From the NCBI RefSeq assembly GCF_900188105.1, contig NZ_FZNP01000009.1, forward strand, positions 62,001 through 126,000: a stretch of 64,000 nt of DNA, in the 5' to 3' direction. The notes under the pieces are model-generated. The model was given only the letters and a program-made list of their open reading frames with translations, had not been told where the DNA came from and did no database searches. Within the stretch, counting starts at the first letter, position 1. Each line of letters opens with the position of its first letter. The translations under genes were made by a program, and so were the position numbers. Source of the stretch: Actinomadura mexicana (GTDB lineage: Bacteria; Actinomycetota; Actinomycetes; Streptosporangiales; Streptosporangiaceae). This document shows, piece after piece, positions 15,447-23,541 of the stretch.

Positions 15447-16651
15447 GGTGTTGCCTCCCGGGCGGTGTTCGGTGGGGCTGGATCTGCGGTCGTCCCGGCC
15501 GCCCGGCGGCGCGGCGTGTCGATCAGGGGGAGCCTGATCGTGAACGTCGACCCGTGCCCCTCCTTGCTCCACACCGTGACGTCGCCGCCGTGCTTGCTGG
15601 TGACGTGCTTGACGATGGCGAGGCCGAGGCCGGTGCCGCCGGTCTGGCGGGAGCGGGCGGGATCGACCCGGTAGAACCGCTCGAAGATCCGCTCGATCTC
15701 GGCCTCGGGGATGCCGATGCCCTGGTCGGTCACGTTGATCTCGACGTGCGTCTCGTCGCACCGCCGGGTCGTCACCACCACCCGGGTGTGCTCGGGGCTG
15801 TAGGCGACGGCGTTGTCGACGAGGTTGCGCAGCGCGGTGACCAGCAGTTCCTGGTCGGCGCGGACCCGCAGCCCGTCCTCGCCCCCGGCCGCGAGCTGGA
15901 TGTCCTTGGCGACCGCCTTGATCTGGCAGCGGTCGAGCGCCTCGGCCATCACCTCCTCAAGGGTGATCGGGGTGAGTTCGGGCAGCGGCTCGTCCCCCTG
16001 GACGCGCGACAGCGTCATCAGGTCCTGGACGAGGTTGTTCAGCCGCACCGACTCGTACTGCATCCGGCCGGCGAACCGGCGGACGGCCTCGGGGTCGTCG
16101 GCCGCGCCCTCGACGGTCTCGGCGAGCAGGGACAGCGCGCCCACCGGGGTCTTCAGCTCGTGGCTGACGTTCGCCACGAAGTCGCGGCGGATCGCCTCGG
16201 TGCGGCGCATGTCGGTGAGGTCCTCGGCGAGGACGAGGACGAGCCCGTGCGACCCGAGCGGCGCGACGCGGACCGCGAACCAGCGCCCGTCGGCCCGGCG
16301 GCGGCCGCCGTTCGAGCCGACCTGTATCTCGGTCTCGCGGATCTCCCCGTCGCGGCGGACGAGCCGGGTCATCGCGATCACCTCGTCCACCACGAGGTGG
16401 TCGCCGCTGACCAGGCCGTACGCCCGCGCCGCCGAACTGGCCCGCAGGACCCGGTCCTCGCCGTCCAGCACGACGGCCGAGGACCGCAGGACGCTCAGGA
16501 CCGAGGCGACGCCCGGCGGCAGGCTGCCCACCGGGTTCGTCGCAACCGCCGTCCGCTGGGCTCGCTCGCTCACCCGCACCGCCAATCCAGTCGCGAGCCC
16601 GATCGCGAGCCCGGCGAGCCCGGTGAGGCTCGCGACAATCTCGAACTCCAC
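15443..16651 (-). CDS. phoR: phosphate sensor histidine kinase PhoR (SenX3-like)
   Basis: 402 aa. One N-terminal membrane segment (LTGLAGLAIGLATGLAV) is followed by a PAS-like region (about 50-150), the HisKA box FVANVSHELKTPVGAL (His near residue 167), N-box LRNLVDNAVAYSPE, G1 DQGIGIPE, F-box RIFERFYRVD and G2 GTGLGLAIVKH. It phosphorylates PhoP. The GTG at 16651 has only a weak ribosome site. Transcribed from the divergent region shared with phoU; its stop overlaps phoP. Confidence 0.92.
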   Translation of the reverse strand: MEFEIVASLTGLAGLAIGLATGLAVRVSERAQRTAVATNPVGSLPPGVASVLSVLRSSAVVLDGEDRVLRASSAARAYGLVSGDHLVVDEVIAMTRLVRRDGEIRETEIQVGSNGGRRRADGRWFAVRVAPLGSHGLVLVLAEDLTDMRRTEAIRRDFVANVSHELKTPVGALSLLAETVEGAADDPEAVRRFAGRMQYESVRLNNLVQDLMTLSRVQGDEPLPELTPITLEEVMAEALDRCQIKAVAKDIQLAAGGEDGLRVRADQELLVTALRNLVDNAVAYSPEHTRVVVTTRRCDETHVEINVTDQGIGIPEAEIERIFERFYRVDPARSRQTGGTGLGLAIVKHVTSKHGGDVTVWSKEGHGSTFTIRLPLIDTPRRRAAGTTADPAPPNTAREATP

Positions 16652-16713
16652 ACCTCGGATCGTAAGCGGCGTTCGGAGTAACGCCTCCCCCCTGGCCTGG
16701 TCAGCGCCTTCTC

Positions 16714-16757
16714 GTTACCCGAAAGTTCACCTTTCCCACCGGATGCGTTCACGCCCG
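16714..16757. promoter_or_regulatory. PHO box (four 11-bp direct repeat units)
   Basis: Consecutive 11-bp units: GTTACCCGAAA, GTTCACCTTTC, CCACCGGATGC (degenerate) and GTTCACGCCCG. They match the Streptomyces PhoP direct-repeat consensus, built on 11-nt units starting G(G/T)TCAC. The box sits between divergent phoR and phoU, so the phoRP operon and phoU are probably controlled by PhoP itself. Confidence 0.8.
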
Positions 16758-16827
16758 TGGGGCAGGCTGTGGCGTGGGCGAGTCCGCCCTGCCCGCCCGC
16801 CCCCGGTTCAGATCGAAGGATTCCCAA

Positions 16828-17490
16828 GTGCGCGACGCCTACCACGAGGAACTCGACTCCCTCACCGACAGCCTGGTGGAGATGACCCGCCTCGTCCGGT
16901 CCGCGATGGCCCGCGCGGTGACCGCCCTCCTGGACGCCGACCTGCGGCTGTCGGAGGAGGTCATCAGCGGGGACGAGCACGTCAACAAGATCGACGCCGC
17001 CATCGAGGCGACGGTGTTCGACCTGATGGCCCGCCAGCAGCCGGTCGCCGGCGACCTGCGGACCCTGATCACCGCGCTGCGGATGAGCGGCGACCTGGAG
17101 CGCATGGGCGACCTCGCCGTGCACATCGCCAAGACGGCCCGGCGCCGCCACCCCGAGTCGGCCGTCCCGCCCGAGCTTCAGGCGATCGTCCTGGAGATGG
17201 GGCAGATCGCCGAGCGGATGATCGCCAAGACGGGCAGCGTGATCGCGTCCCAGGACGTGGAGATGGGCCTGGAACTGGACGCCGACGACGACCAGATGGA
17301 CCGCCTCCACCGCCGCCTGTTCGACATCCTGCTGTCCCCGAAGTGGCGGCACGGCGTCGAGCCGGCCGTCGACATCACGCTCGCCGGACGCTACTTCGAG
17401 CGCTTCGCCGACCACGCCGTGCACGTCGCGGAGAACGTCGTCTACCTGGTGACCGGCCAGCGCCCCGAGGAGATCATCGACTCGGCCTGA
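16828..17490 (+). CDS. phoU: phosphate signalling regulator PhoU
   Basis: 220 aa, all-helical, two PhoU repeats. Conserved acidic metal-binding signatures are visible (GDEHVNKID; GDLERMGDLAVHIA; RYFERFADHAVHVAENV). It dampens PhoR signalling together with the Pst transporter. GTG 16828 (VRDAYHEELDSL) has AAGGA 7 nt upstream; an in-frame upstream start at 16774 would overlap the PHO-box promoter region. Divergent from phoRP. Confidence 0.92.
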   Translation: MRDAYHEELDSLTDSLVEMTRLVRSAMARAVTALLDADLRLSEEVISGDEHVNKIDAAIEATVFDLMARQQPVAGDLRTLITALRMSGDLERMGDLAVHIAKTARRRHPESAVPPELQAIVLEMGQIAERMIAKTGSVIASQDVEMGLELDADDDQMDRLHRRLFDILLSPKWRHGVEPAVDITLAGRYFERFADHAVHVAENVVYLVTGQRPEEIIDSA

Positions 17491-17584
17491 ACCGGCCGGC
17501 CCCGCCCGCGCCCTCGCCGTGCCGGCGAGGCGCGGAGGGCGATGGGTCTGGACGGCTTGATCAACGTTCGTTAGCTTGCGCGTC

Positions 17585-18679
17585 ATGAGACCGATGCGGG
17601 CGCTGGTCCGGGCGATCACGGTGGCCGGGGTGGGCGGGGCGGTGGCGGCGGCGTCCCTCGGGGTGCCGGGCGCCGCGTCGGCGCGGGCGACGCCGGGGGC
17701 GCACGGGCCCGCCTGGCGGCTCACCCCGACCGGGAGCGAGGCGCGGTTCCGCGGCCTGGCGGCGGTCGGCCGCGAGGCCGCCTGGCTGGCGGGCAGCGGC
17801 GGGACCGTGCTGCGGACGGCCGACGGCGGCCGCACGTGGCGCGACGTCGCCCCGGCGGGCGCGCAGGGCCTGGAGTTCCGCGACGTCGAGGCGTTCGACG
17901 CGCGGCGGGCGGTCGTGCTGGCCATCGGCGAGGGCGACGCGTCCCGCGTCTACCAGACCTCGGACGGCGGCGTCACCTGGACGCTCGGCTTCCACAACGA
18001 CGATCCCAGGGCGTTCTACGACTGCGTTACGTTCCTCGACTCCCGCCACGGGCTGGCCGTCAGCGACCCCGTGGACGGCCGGTTCCGGATCATCGCCACC
18101 GGCGACGCGGGCCGTAGCTGGCGGGTCCTGCCGTCCAGGGGCATGCCCCCGGCGCTGGACGGCGAGGCCGGGTTCGCCGCGAGCGGGCAGTGCCTGGTGA
18201 GCCACGGGCCGCGGGACGTGTGGCTGGCGACGGGCGGGGCGTCCCGCTCGCGCGTGTTCCACTCCGAGGACCGCGGCCTCACCTGGACCGTGGCCGACAC
18301 GCCGCTGCCGTCCAGTCCGTCCCAGGGCGTGTTCGCGGTGGCGTTCCGCGACGCCCGGCACGGCGTCGCGGTCGGCGGCGACTACCGGCCGGGGCAGCCG
18401 TCCCCGGCGGCCGCGGCGACGACCGGCGACGGGGGCCGCACGTGGCGTCCCGCGCGGCGCCCGCCGGCCGAGTACCGGTCGGGGGTCGTGTGGCCGGCGT
18501 ACGCGGGCCCGGCCGCGCTGGCCGTGGGACCCACGGGCAGTGACGGCACCCTCGACGGCGGCCGGACGTGGACCCGGTTCGACGCCGGGAGCTTCGACAC
18601 CGTCGACTGCGCGCCCGACGGCGGCTGCTGGGCCGCGGGCGAGAAGGGCCGCGCCGCCCGCCTCACCCTCACCCACTGA
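17585..18679 (+). CDS. secreted YCF48/BNR-repeat beta-propeller protein
   Basis: 364 aa. An N-terminal Sec signal (MRPMRALVRAITVAGVGGAV...ASA) is followed by repeats with Asp-box-like GGRTW motifs (TADGGRTWRDV, TSDGGVTWTLG, SEDRGLTWTVA, GDGGRTWRPA, DGGRTWTRF), a propeller related to YCF48/oxidoreductase-like exported proteins. Likely extracellular; ligand unknown. TAGCTT lies 7 nt before the ATG, suggesting a leaderless mRNA; a TTG at 17576 overlaps that -10. Confidence 0.85.
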   Translation: MRPMRALVRAITVAGVGGAVAAASLGVPGAASARATPGAHGPAWRLTPTGSEARFRGLAAVGREAAWLAGSGGTVLRTADGGRTWRDVAPAGAQGLEFRDVEAFDARRAVVLAIGEGDASRVYQTSDGGVTWTLGFHNDDPRAFYDCVTFLDSRHGLAVSDPVDGRFRIIATGDAGRSWRVLPSRGMPPALDGEAGFAASGQCLVSHGPRDVWLATGGASRSRVFHSEDRGLTWTVADTPLPSSPSQGVFAVAFRDARHGVAVGGDYRPGQPSPAAAATTGDGGRTWRPARRPPAEYRSGVVWPAYAGPAALAVGPTGSDGTLDGGRTWTRFDAGSFDTVDCAPDGGCWAAGEKGRAARLTLTH

Positions 18680-18681
18680 CC

Positions 18682-18852
18682 GCAGCCGCCGCGTTCGCCG
18701 GCCGGCTCGGCGGGACGCTGATCAGCGACGGGCCGGGCCTGCGCTCGCTCTTCCCCGTGGCGGCCGTGCTCACCCTCGCCGGGCCGGCCGTGGCCGTGCA
18801 CATCCACCGCCGCGACCGTCGTCCCGTCCCGGCGAGCGTCGGCTCCGGGTGA
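18682..18852 (+). pseudogene. C-terminal fragment of a membrane transporter (MFS-like)
   Basis: After the preceding stop this frame keeps strong GC3 codon bias and reads FAGRLGGTLISDGPGLRSLF, then PVAAVLTLAGPAVAVHIHRR and a hydrophilic tail to TGA 18850-18852. That is the typical last transmembrane helix and tail of an MFS permease. There is no start or earlier part, so it looks like a decayed gene end. Confidence 0.5.
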
Positions 18853-18876
18853 CCGCGCCCGCCCGCGTTCACCGTG

Positions 18877-18904
18877 CGAGGGGCCACCCGGGGGCGGCCC
18901 CTCG
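18877..18904 (-). terminator. terminator-like hairpin after gpmA
   Basis: CGAGGGGCC (18877-18885) pairs with GGCCCCTCG (18896-18904), a perfect 9-bp stem just beyond the gpmA stop. Confidence 0.65.
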
Positions 18905-18907
18905 GGG

Positions 18908-19735
18908 CTACTTGCGCTTGCCGCGCCTGGGCTTGCGCTCGTCCTTCGGGGCGGGGCTCTTCGCGGCGGGCTTGGCGGCGGGCTCGGCCTTGCCCGCGCC
19001 CTGCTTCTTGACGGCCTCGATCGCGGCCTTGGCGGCGGCCGGGTCGAGGTACTCGCCGCCGCGCTTGAGCGGGGAGAAGTCGTCGTCCAGCTCGTAGACG
19101 AGCGGGATGCCGGTGGGGATGTTCAGGCCGACGATCTTCTCGTCGGAGATGTCGTCCAGGTGCTTGACCAGGGCGCGCAGGGAGTTGCCGTGCGCGGCGA
19201 CCATGACGGTCTTGCCCGCGGCCAGGTCGGGGATGATCGAGTCGTACCAGTACGGCAGCATGCGGTCGACGACGTCGGCGAGGCATTCCGAGCGCGGGAT
19301 CAGCTCGGACGGCAGCTCGGCGTAGCGCAGGTCGTTGACCTGGGACAGGGGGTCGTCGTCCTTGATGGGCGGCGGCGGGGTGTCGTAGGAGCGGCGCCAC
19401 GTCATGAACTGCTCTTCGCCGAACTCCTCGCGCGTCTGCGCCTTGTTCTTGCCCTGGAGGGCGCCGTAGTGGCGCTCGTTGAGGCGCCAGGAGCGCTTCA
19501 CCGGGATCCAGAGCAGGTCGGCCACGTCAAGGGCGATGTTGGCGGTGCGGATGGCCCGCTTCAGCAGGGAGGTGTGCAGCACGTCGGGGGTGATGTCGGC
19601 GTCGAGCAGCAGATCGCCGCCCTTGGTCGCCTCGCTCTCGCCCTTGGCGGAGAGGTCGACGTCCACCCAGCCGGTGAACAGCCCCTCCGCGTTCCAGACG
19701 CTTTCGCCATGCCGGAGCAATACCAGGGTCGCCAT
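18908..19735 (-). CDS. gpmA: 2,3-bisphosphoglycerate-dependent phosphoglycerate mutase
   Basis: 275 aa. Interconverts 3- and 2-phosphoglycerate in glycolysis. Catalytic LLRHGESVWN (His9), RLNERHYGALQG, and the second catalytic His in VMVAAHGNSLRAL are present; IPTGIPLVYELDD closes the core. A Lys/Pro/Ala-rich tail of about 35 residues (after AIEAVKKQ) is longer than in E. coli and could bind nucleic acid or be disordered. The ATG at 19735 matches the family start. Downstream of the ybjN-like and mshA genes on the same strand. Confidence 0.95.
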   Translation of the reverse strand: MATLVLLRHGESVWNAEGLFTGWVDVDLSAKGESEATKGGDLLLDADITPDVLHTSLLKRAIRTANIALDVADLLWIPVKRSWRLNERHYGALQGKNKAQTREEFGEEQFMTWRRSYDTPPPPIKDDDPLSQVNDLRYAELPSELIPRSECLADVVDRMLPYWYDSIIPDLAAGKTVMVAAHGNSLRALVKHLDDISDEKIVGLNIPTGIPLVYELDDDFSPLKRGGEYLDPAAAKAAIEAVKKQGAGKAEPAAKPAAKSPAPKDERKPRRGKRK

Positions 19736-19764
19736 GGCACCAGAGCCTAGCGGCCCCGCGCGGG

Positions 19765-20256
19765 TCACTCGCGGTTGGCCGGGTCCGCGAAGGAGGCGAA
19801 GGCCTGGAGGTTGGCGAGGCTCTCGCCGCGCTTGACGCGCCAGTCCCATTCGCGCTGGATGGACGACTTGAACCCGCGCTCCAGCGCCTTGTCGAAGTTC
19901 TCGTCGGAGTAGGTGAGGACGCAGCCGAGGAGGCGGTCGATCTCCTCCGGCGAGACCGCTTCGAGCGGGACCTTCCCGACGAGGTGGACGTCGCCCACGT
20001 CGTCCAGCGCGAAGGCGACCCCGTACATGCGGCCGTTCTTCTCCAGGAGGAACCGGTAGAACTCGGCGTGGTTCTCGTCCGGGCGGCGGCAGAAGAACGC
20101 CTCGACGTGCAGGGAGTGGTCGCCGGCGATGAGCCACGTCATGGTGGCGAGCTTGTGCTGCCCGGGGAGCTTGACGAAGAACGCGTTCTCGCGCGGCTCC
20201 TCGAACTCCAGCTCGTTGGATCTCAGCGTCTCGCGGATGGTCTCGACGATGGTCAC
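19765..20256 (-). CDS. YbjN domain-containing protein
   Basis: 163 aa, cytosolic. The sequence NAFFVKLPGQHKLATMTWLI, then NHAEFYRFLLEKNGRMYGVAF, and TYSDENFDKALERG fits the actinobacterial YbjN/SseB-like secretion-chaperone fold. GTG 20256 with GGGGGAG upstream. It sits between mshA and gpmA on the same strand, a neighbourhood common in actinobacteria. Precise role unknown; a chaperone-like or sensing role is inferred. Confidence 0.82.
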   Translation of the reverse strand: MTIVETIRETLRSNELEFEEPRENAFFVKLPGQHKLATMTWLIAGDHSLHVEAFFCRRPDENHAEFYRFLLEKNGRMYGVAFALDDVGDVHLVGKVPLEAVSPEEIDRLLGCVLTYSDENFDKALERGFKSSIQREWDWRVKRGESLANLQAFASFADPANRE

Positions 20257-20305
20257 GTGTCTCCCCCTTGGAGGGCGGCTCCCCCGCGCCCCCGGTCGGC
20301 TCGGC

Positions 20306-21616
20306 TCATACGGTGGCCCGCGCGGCCGTGGCCGGCACCGGCATGGCACCGGTATACACCTCGAGCAGCCGGTCGACGGTGGCGTCCCAGCCGAAGCCGT
20401 GCGCGTGCCGGACGGCGCCGCGGGCGAGGCGGGCGTGCAGGCCGGGCTCGGCGTGCAGGCGCCGCAGGACGGCGGCGTAGTCGGCGGGGTCGTGGCCGGG
20501 GACCAGCACGCCGGACTCGCCGTCGGCGACCGCCGTGCACAGACCGCCGACGCGGGACGCCACGACCGGGGTCCCGCAGGCCTGGGACTCGACGGCGACG
20601 AGCCCGAACGACTCGCTGTGGGACGGGACGACGGTGACGTCCGCGGCGCGGTACCAGTCGGCCAGCTCCTGCTGCGGCGACGGCGGCTCGAAGCGCACGA
20701 CGTCGGAGATGCCGAGTTCGGCGGCGAGCAGTTGCAGGCCCGCGGGGCGGCACAGCCCGGAGCCGCTCGGGCCGCCGACGACGGCGACGACGAGCCGCGA
20801 GCGCAGCGCCGGGTCGTCGGCGAGCATGCGGGCGACGGCGCGCAGCAGCACGTCGGGGGCCTTCAGCGGCTGGATGCGGCCGACGAACAGCAGCACGTAG
20901 GCGTCGCGGGGCAGGCCGAGGCGGCGGCGGGCGGGGCCGGTCCGGTGCGGGAGGAGGCCGGCTCCGCGGGCGATGAACGGCGGTTCGGGGCGGAACAGCG
21001 ACAGGTCGACGCCGGGGCTGACGGTCGCGACGCGGGAGGAGTCGGCGCCGTAGAGGTCGACGAGTTCTCCGGCCTCCTCGGCGGTGTTGGCGACGAGCTG
21101 GTCGGCCGACGCCGCGACCTGCTCCTCGCCGAGGACGCGCTCGGCCGGTTCGGGCCTGTCGTCGTCCGCGAGGGCCGCGTTCTTGACTTTGGCCATCGTG
21201 TGCATGGAGTGGACGAGCGGGACGCCCCACCGCTCCTTGGCCGCCCAGCCCGCCTGGCCGGACAGCCAGTAGTGCGTGTGGAGGAGGTCGTAGTGGCCGG
21301 GCTCGTGGGCCGCCTCGGCGCGCAGCACCCCGGAGGTGAACCCGCACAGGTACCGGGGAAGCTCGGCCTTGTCGAGTTCCTCGAACGGCCCGGCGACCAC
21401 GTTGCGGACGAGGACGCCCGGCGCGAGTTCCACGGCGGGCGGGAGGGCCCGCGAGGTCGCGCGGGTGAAGATGTCCACCTCGACGCCCCTGGCGGCGAGC
21501 CGCTTGGCGACCTCGACCACGTAGACGTTCAGACCGCCCGCGTCGCCGGTGCCCGGTTGGTCGAGAGGGGACGTATGCACACTGATCGTCGCAACCCGGC
21601 TGATACGACGCGACAC
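20306..21616 (-). CDS. mshA: D-inositol-3-phosphate glycosyltransferase (mycothiol biosynthesis)
   Basis: 436-aa GT4/GT-B enzyme that transfers GlcNAc from UDP-GlcNAc to 1D-inositol 3-phosphate, the first step of mycothiol synthesis. Signatures: SVHTSPLDQPGTGDAGGLNVYV, HTHYWLSGQAG, HSMHTMAKVKN, FVGRIQPLKAPDVL, and the C-terminal SHSESFGLVAVESQACGTPV nucleotide-sugar motif. GTG 21616 has GGAGG 9 nt upstream. Consistent with an actinobacterial host using mycothiol. Confidence 0.93.
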   Translation of the reverse strand: MSRRISRVATISVHTSPLDQPGTGDAGGLNVYVVEVAKRLAARGVEVDIFTRATSRALPPAVELAPGVLVRNVVAGPFEELDKAELPRYLCGFTSGVLRAEAAHEPGHYDLLHTHYWLSGQAGWAAKERWGVPLVHSMHTMAKVKNAALADDDRPEPAERVLGEEQVAASADQLVANTAEEAGELVDLYGADSSRVATVSPGVDLSLFRPEPPFIARGAGLLPHRTGPARRRLGLPRDAYVLLFVGRIQPLKAPDVLLRAVARMLADDPALRSRLVVAVVGGPSGSGLCRPAGLQLLAAELGISDVVRFEPPSPQQELADWYRAADVTVVPSHSESFGLVAVESQACGTPVVASRVGGLCTAVADGESGVLVPGHDPADYAAVLRRLHAEPGLHARLARGAVRHAHGFGWDATVDRLLEVYTGAMPVPATAARATV

Positions 21617-21791
21617 CCGACACCACCTCCGACAGTGCAACCTATCGACCGGGTTCCGTGTTCCCTCGGTCAGGGGGACAAGCGCGCCGCCCCGCCACAG
21701 TGACGCACCTCACCCGCGAACGACGCGCGGATAGGCTGCCGTTCCGGCTTACTCTGCCGATCCACGCTCACCCACCGGGAAGACTGGACGC

Positions 21792-22550
21792 ATGCGCAAG
21801 ACGGCGATTGTGACCGGAGCAAGCAGCGGCATCGGGGCGGCCACGGCGCGGCGCCTGGCCGCCGAGGGGTTCAACGTCGTGCTCGCCGCGCGGCGCCGCG
21901 ACCGGCTCGACGCCCTCGCCAGGGAGATCACCGAGAGCGTCCCGGGCGCGGGCAGGATGGCGCCGTTCACCCTGGACGTGACCTCGCAGGAGTCGGTGGA
22001 CGCGCTCGCGGCGGCCGTCGGCGCCTGCCACGTCCTGGTCAACAACGCCGGCGGGGCGCTCGGCCTGGAGAGCGTGGCGACCGCCGACCTGGAGGACTGG
22101 CGGTCGATGTACGACAGCAACGTCATCGGCCTCGTCCGCGTCACCAAGGCGATCCTGCCGAAGCTGGTCGAGAGCGGCGCGGGCCACGTCGTCAACATCA
22201 CCTCGCTGGCCGGGCACGCCCCCTACGAGGGCGGCGGCGGGTACAACGCGGCCAAGTACGCCGCCTACGCGGTCAACGAGGTGCTGCGCCTGGAACTGGT
22301 CGCCGAGCCCGTCCGGGTCACCGAGATCGCGCCGGGCCTGGTCAAGACCGAGGAGTTCTCCCTCGTCCGCTTCCGGGGGGACGAGGAGAAGGCCGCCAAG
22401 CCGTACGAGGGCGTCCCGGAGCCGCTGGTCGCCGACGACGTCGCCGACTGCGTCGCCTGGGCCGTCACCCGCCCGCCGCACGTCAACATCGACCGCATCG
22501 ACGTCCAGCCGCGCGTCCAGGCGGCCCCGCACAAGCTCCACCGCGAGTAG
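21792..22550 (+). CDS. short-chain dehydrogenase/reductase (YdfG/serine-dehydrogenase-like)
   Basis: 252 aa. Rossmann TGASSGIG near residue 8, NNAGG near residue 85, catalytic Ser in NITSL and the Y-x3-K dyad in YNAAKYA (about residue 155). RRRDR after beta-2 suggests NADP(H). Closest in pattern to short-chain enzymes acting on 3-hydroxy acids or serine, but the substrate is unproven. It stands alone, divergent from mshA and convergent on a methyltransferase gene. Confidence 0.87.
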   Translation: MRKTAIVTGASSGIGAATARRLAAEGFNVVLAARRRDRLDALAREITESVPGAGRMAPFTLDVTSQESVDALAAAVGACHVLVNNAGGALGLESVATADLEDWRSMYDSNVIGLVRVTKAILPKLVESGAGHVVNITSLAGHAPYEGGGGYNAAKYAAYAVNEVLRLELVAEPVRVTEIAPGLVKTEEFSLVRFRGDEEKAAKPYEGVPEPLVADDVADCVAWAVTRPPHVNIDRIDVQPRVQAAPHKLHRE

Positions 22551-22560
22551 GCATTTTCAG

Positions 22561-22594
22561 GAGTAGGCCGTCACCGCGAGTAGGCCGTCACCGC
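22561..22594. repeat. 17-bp tandem repeat (two copies)
   Basis: GAGTAGGCCGTCACCGC occurs at 22561-22577 and 22578-22594, with partial copies flanking (CACCGCGAGTAG at the end of the SDR gene). The repeat contains the stop of the convergent methyltransferase gene. Confidence 0.85.
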
Positions 22595-23409
22595 GAGTGG
22601 GGCGCGACGGCGCTCCAGGGGAGCGTGACCTCGCCGAGGCGCCACCGGTTCCGGCCGCCGTACGGGGGACGCGACAGGACGGGATGACTCAGCGCCAGCA
22701 GCGACACGGCCTCGACCCAGCGTGCGCGGGGACCGAACGCCGAGTGGGGCGCCGCGGTCGCCCAGCAGCGGTCGAACGCGGTCAGGAAGTCGTGGACGGG
22801 CTCGCCCGGCACGTTCCGGTGGATCAGCGTCTTGGGCAGCCGCTCGGCCAGCGCGGACGGCCGTTCGAGCGAGCGCACGTGGGCCGCGAACGTGATGGTG
22901 GCCGGGCCGTCCTCGGTGAACGTCACCCAGACGGCACGGCGCCCGATCTCGTCGCACGTCCCCTCGACCAGGACGCCGGAGGGGGCGAGGCGCGCGCGCA
23001 GTTCGTCCCATGCGCGCCATGCCGCCGCCTCGTCGTACTGCCGCAGCACGTTGAACGCCCGTACCAGCACCGGCGGGCGCGGCACCGGCAGTTCGAAGCC
23101 GCCGCGCCGGAACGAGAGCCCCTCGTGGGGCCCGGTCGCGGCGGCGAAGGCGACCCCGGCGGCGACCCGGGCCGGCTCGATCTCGATGCCGACGACCTCC
23201 AGGCGCGGCGACACCGGGCGGAGGCGCGAGTAGAGCTCGAAGGTGGTGACCGGGGACGCGCCGTAGCCGAGGTCGACGGCCAGCGGCCGTGCGCCCGAGC
23301 GCAGCGCGGCGGTCTGGGTGGCGGCGATCCAGCGGTCGATCCGGCGCAGCCGGTTGGGGGCGGTGGTGCCGCGGGTCACCTCCCCCCGCGGCCTCGGGAC
23401 AGGGGGCAC
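22588..23409 (-). CDS. class I SAM-dependent methyltransferase-like protein
   Basis: 273 aa. The glycine-rich SAM motif reads AVDLGYGASPVTTFEL (about residue 45), followed by acidic VVGIEIEPARV; then FNVLRQYDEA and WDELRARLAPSGVLVEGTCDE fit a class I methyltransferase core. The C-terminal third (VHDFLTAFDRCWATAAPHSAFG...) is conserved in actinobacteria. GTG 23409 lacks a ribosome site and may be leaderless. Substrate unknown. Confidence 0.8.
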   Translation of the reverse strand: MPPVPRPRGEVTRGTTAPNRLRRIDRWIAATQTAALRSGARPLAVDLGYGASPVTTFELYSRLRPVSPRLEVVGIEIEPARVAAGVAFAAATGPHEGLSFRRGGFELPVPRPPVLVRAFNVLRQYDEAAAWRAWDELRARLAPSGVLVEGTCDEIGRRAVWVTFTEDGPATITFAAHVRSLERPSALAERLPKTLIHRNVPGEPVHDFLTAFDRCWATAAPHSAFGPRARWVEAVSLLALSHPVLSRPPYGGRNRWRLGEVTLPWSAVAPHSR

Positions 23410-23541
23410 GGGGTAATTGTCGGGGGTCCGGCGCTATGCCCCGTACGCCAGTTCACTTCGGTGGCAGCCCACCCGCTGAACCGGATTCGGTAAGTCATCG
23501 GTTACGGTGCTGCCGACGCCCCGTCCCCTGGAGGAGTGCCG

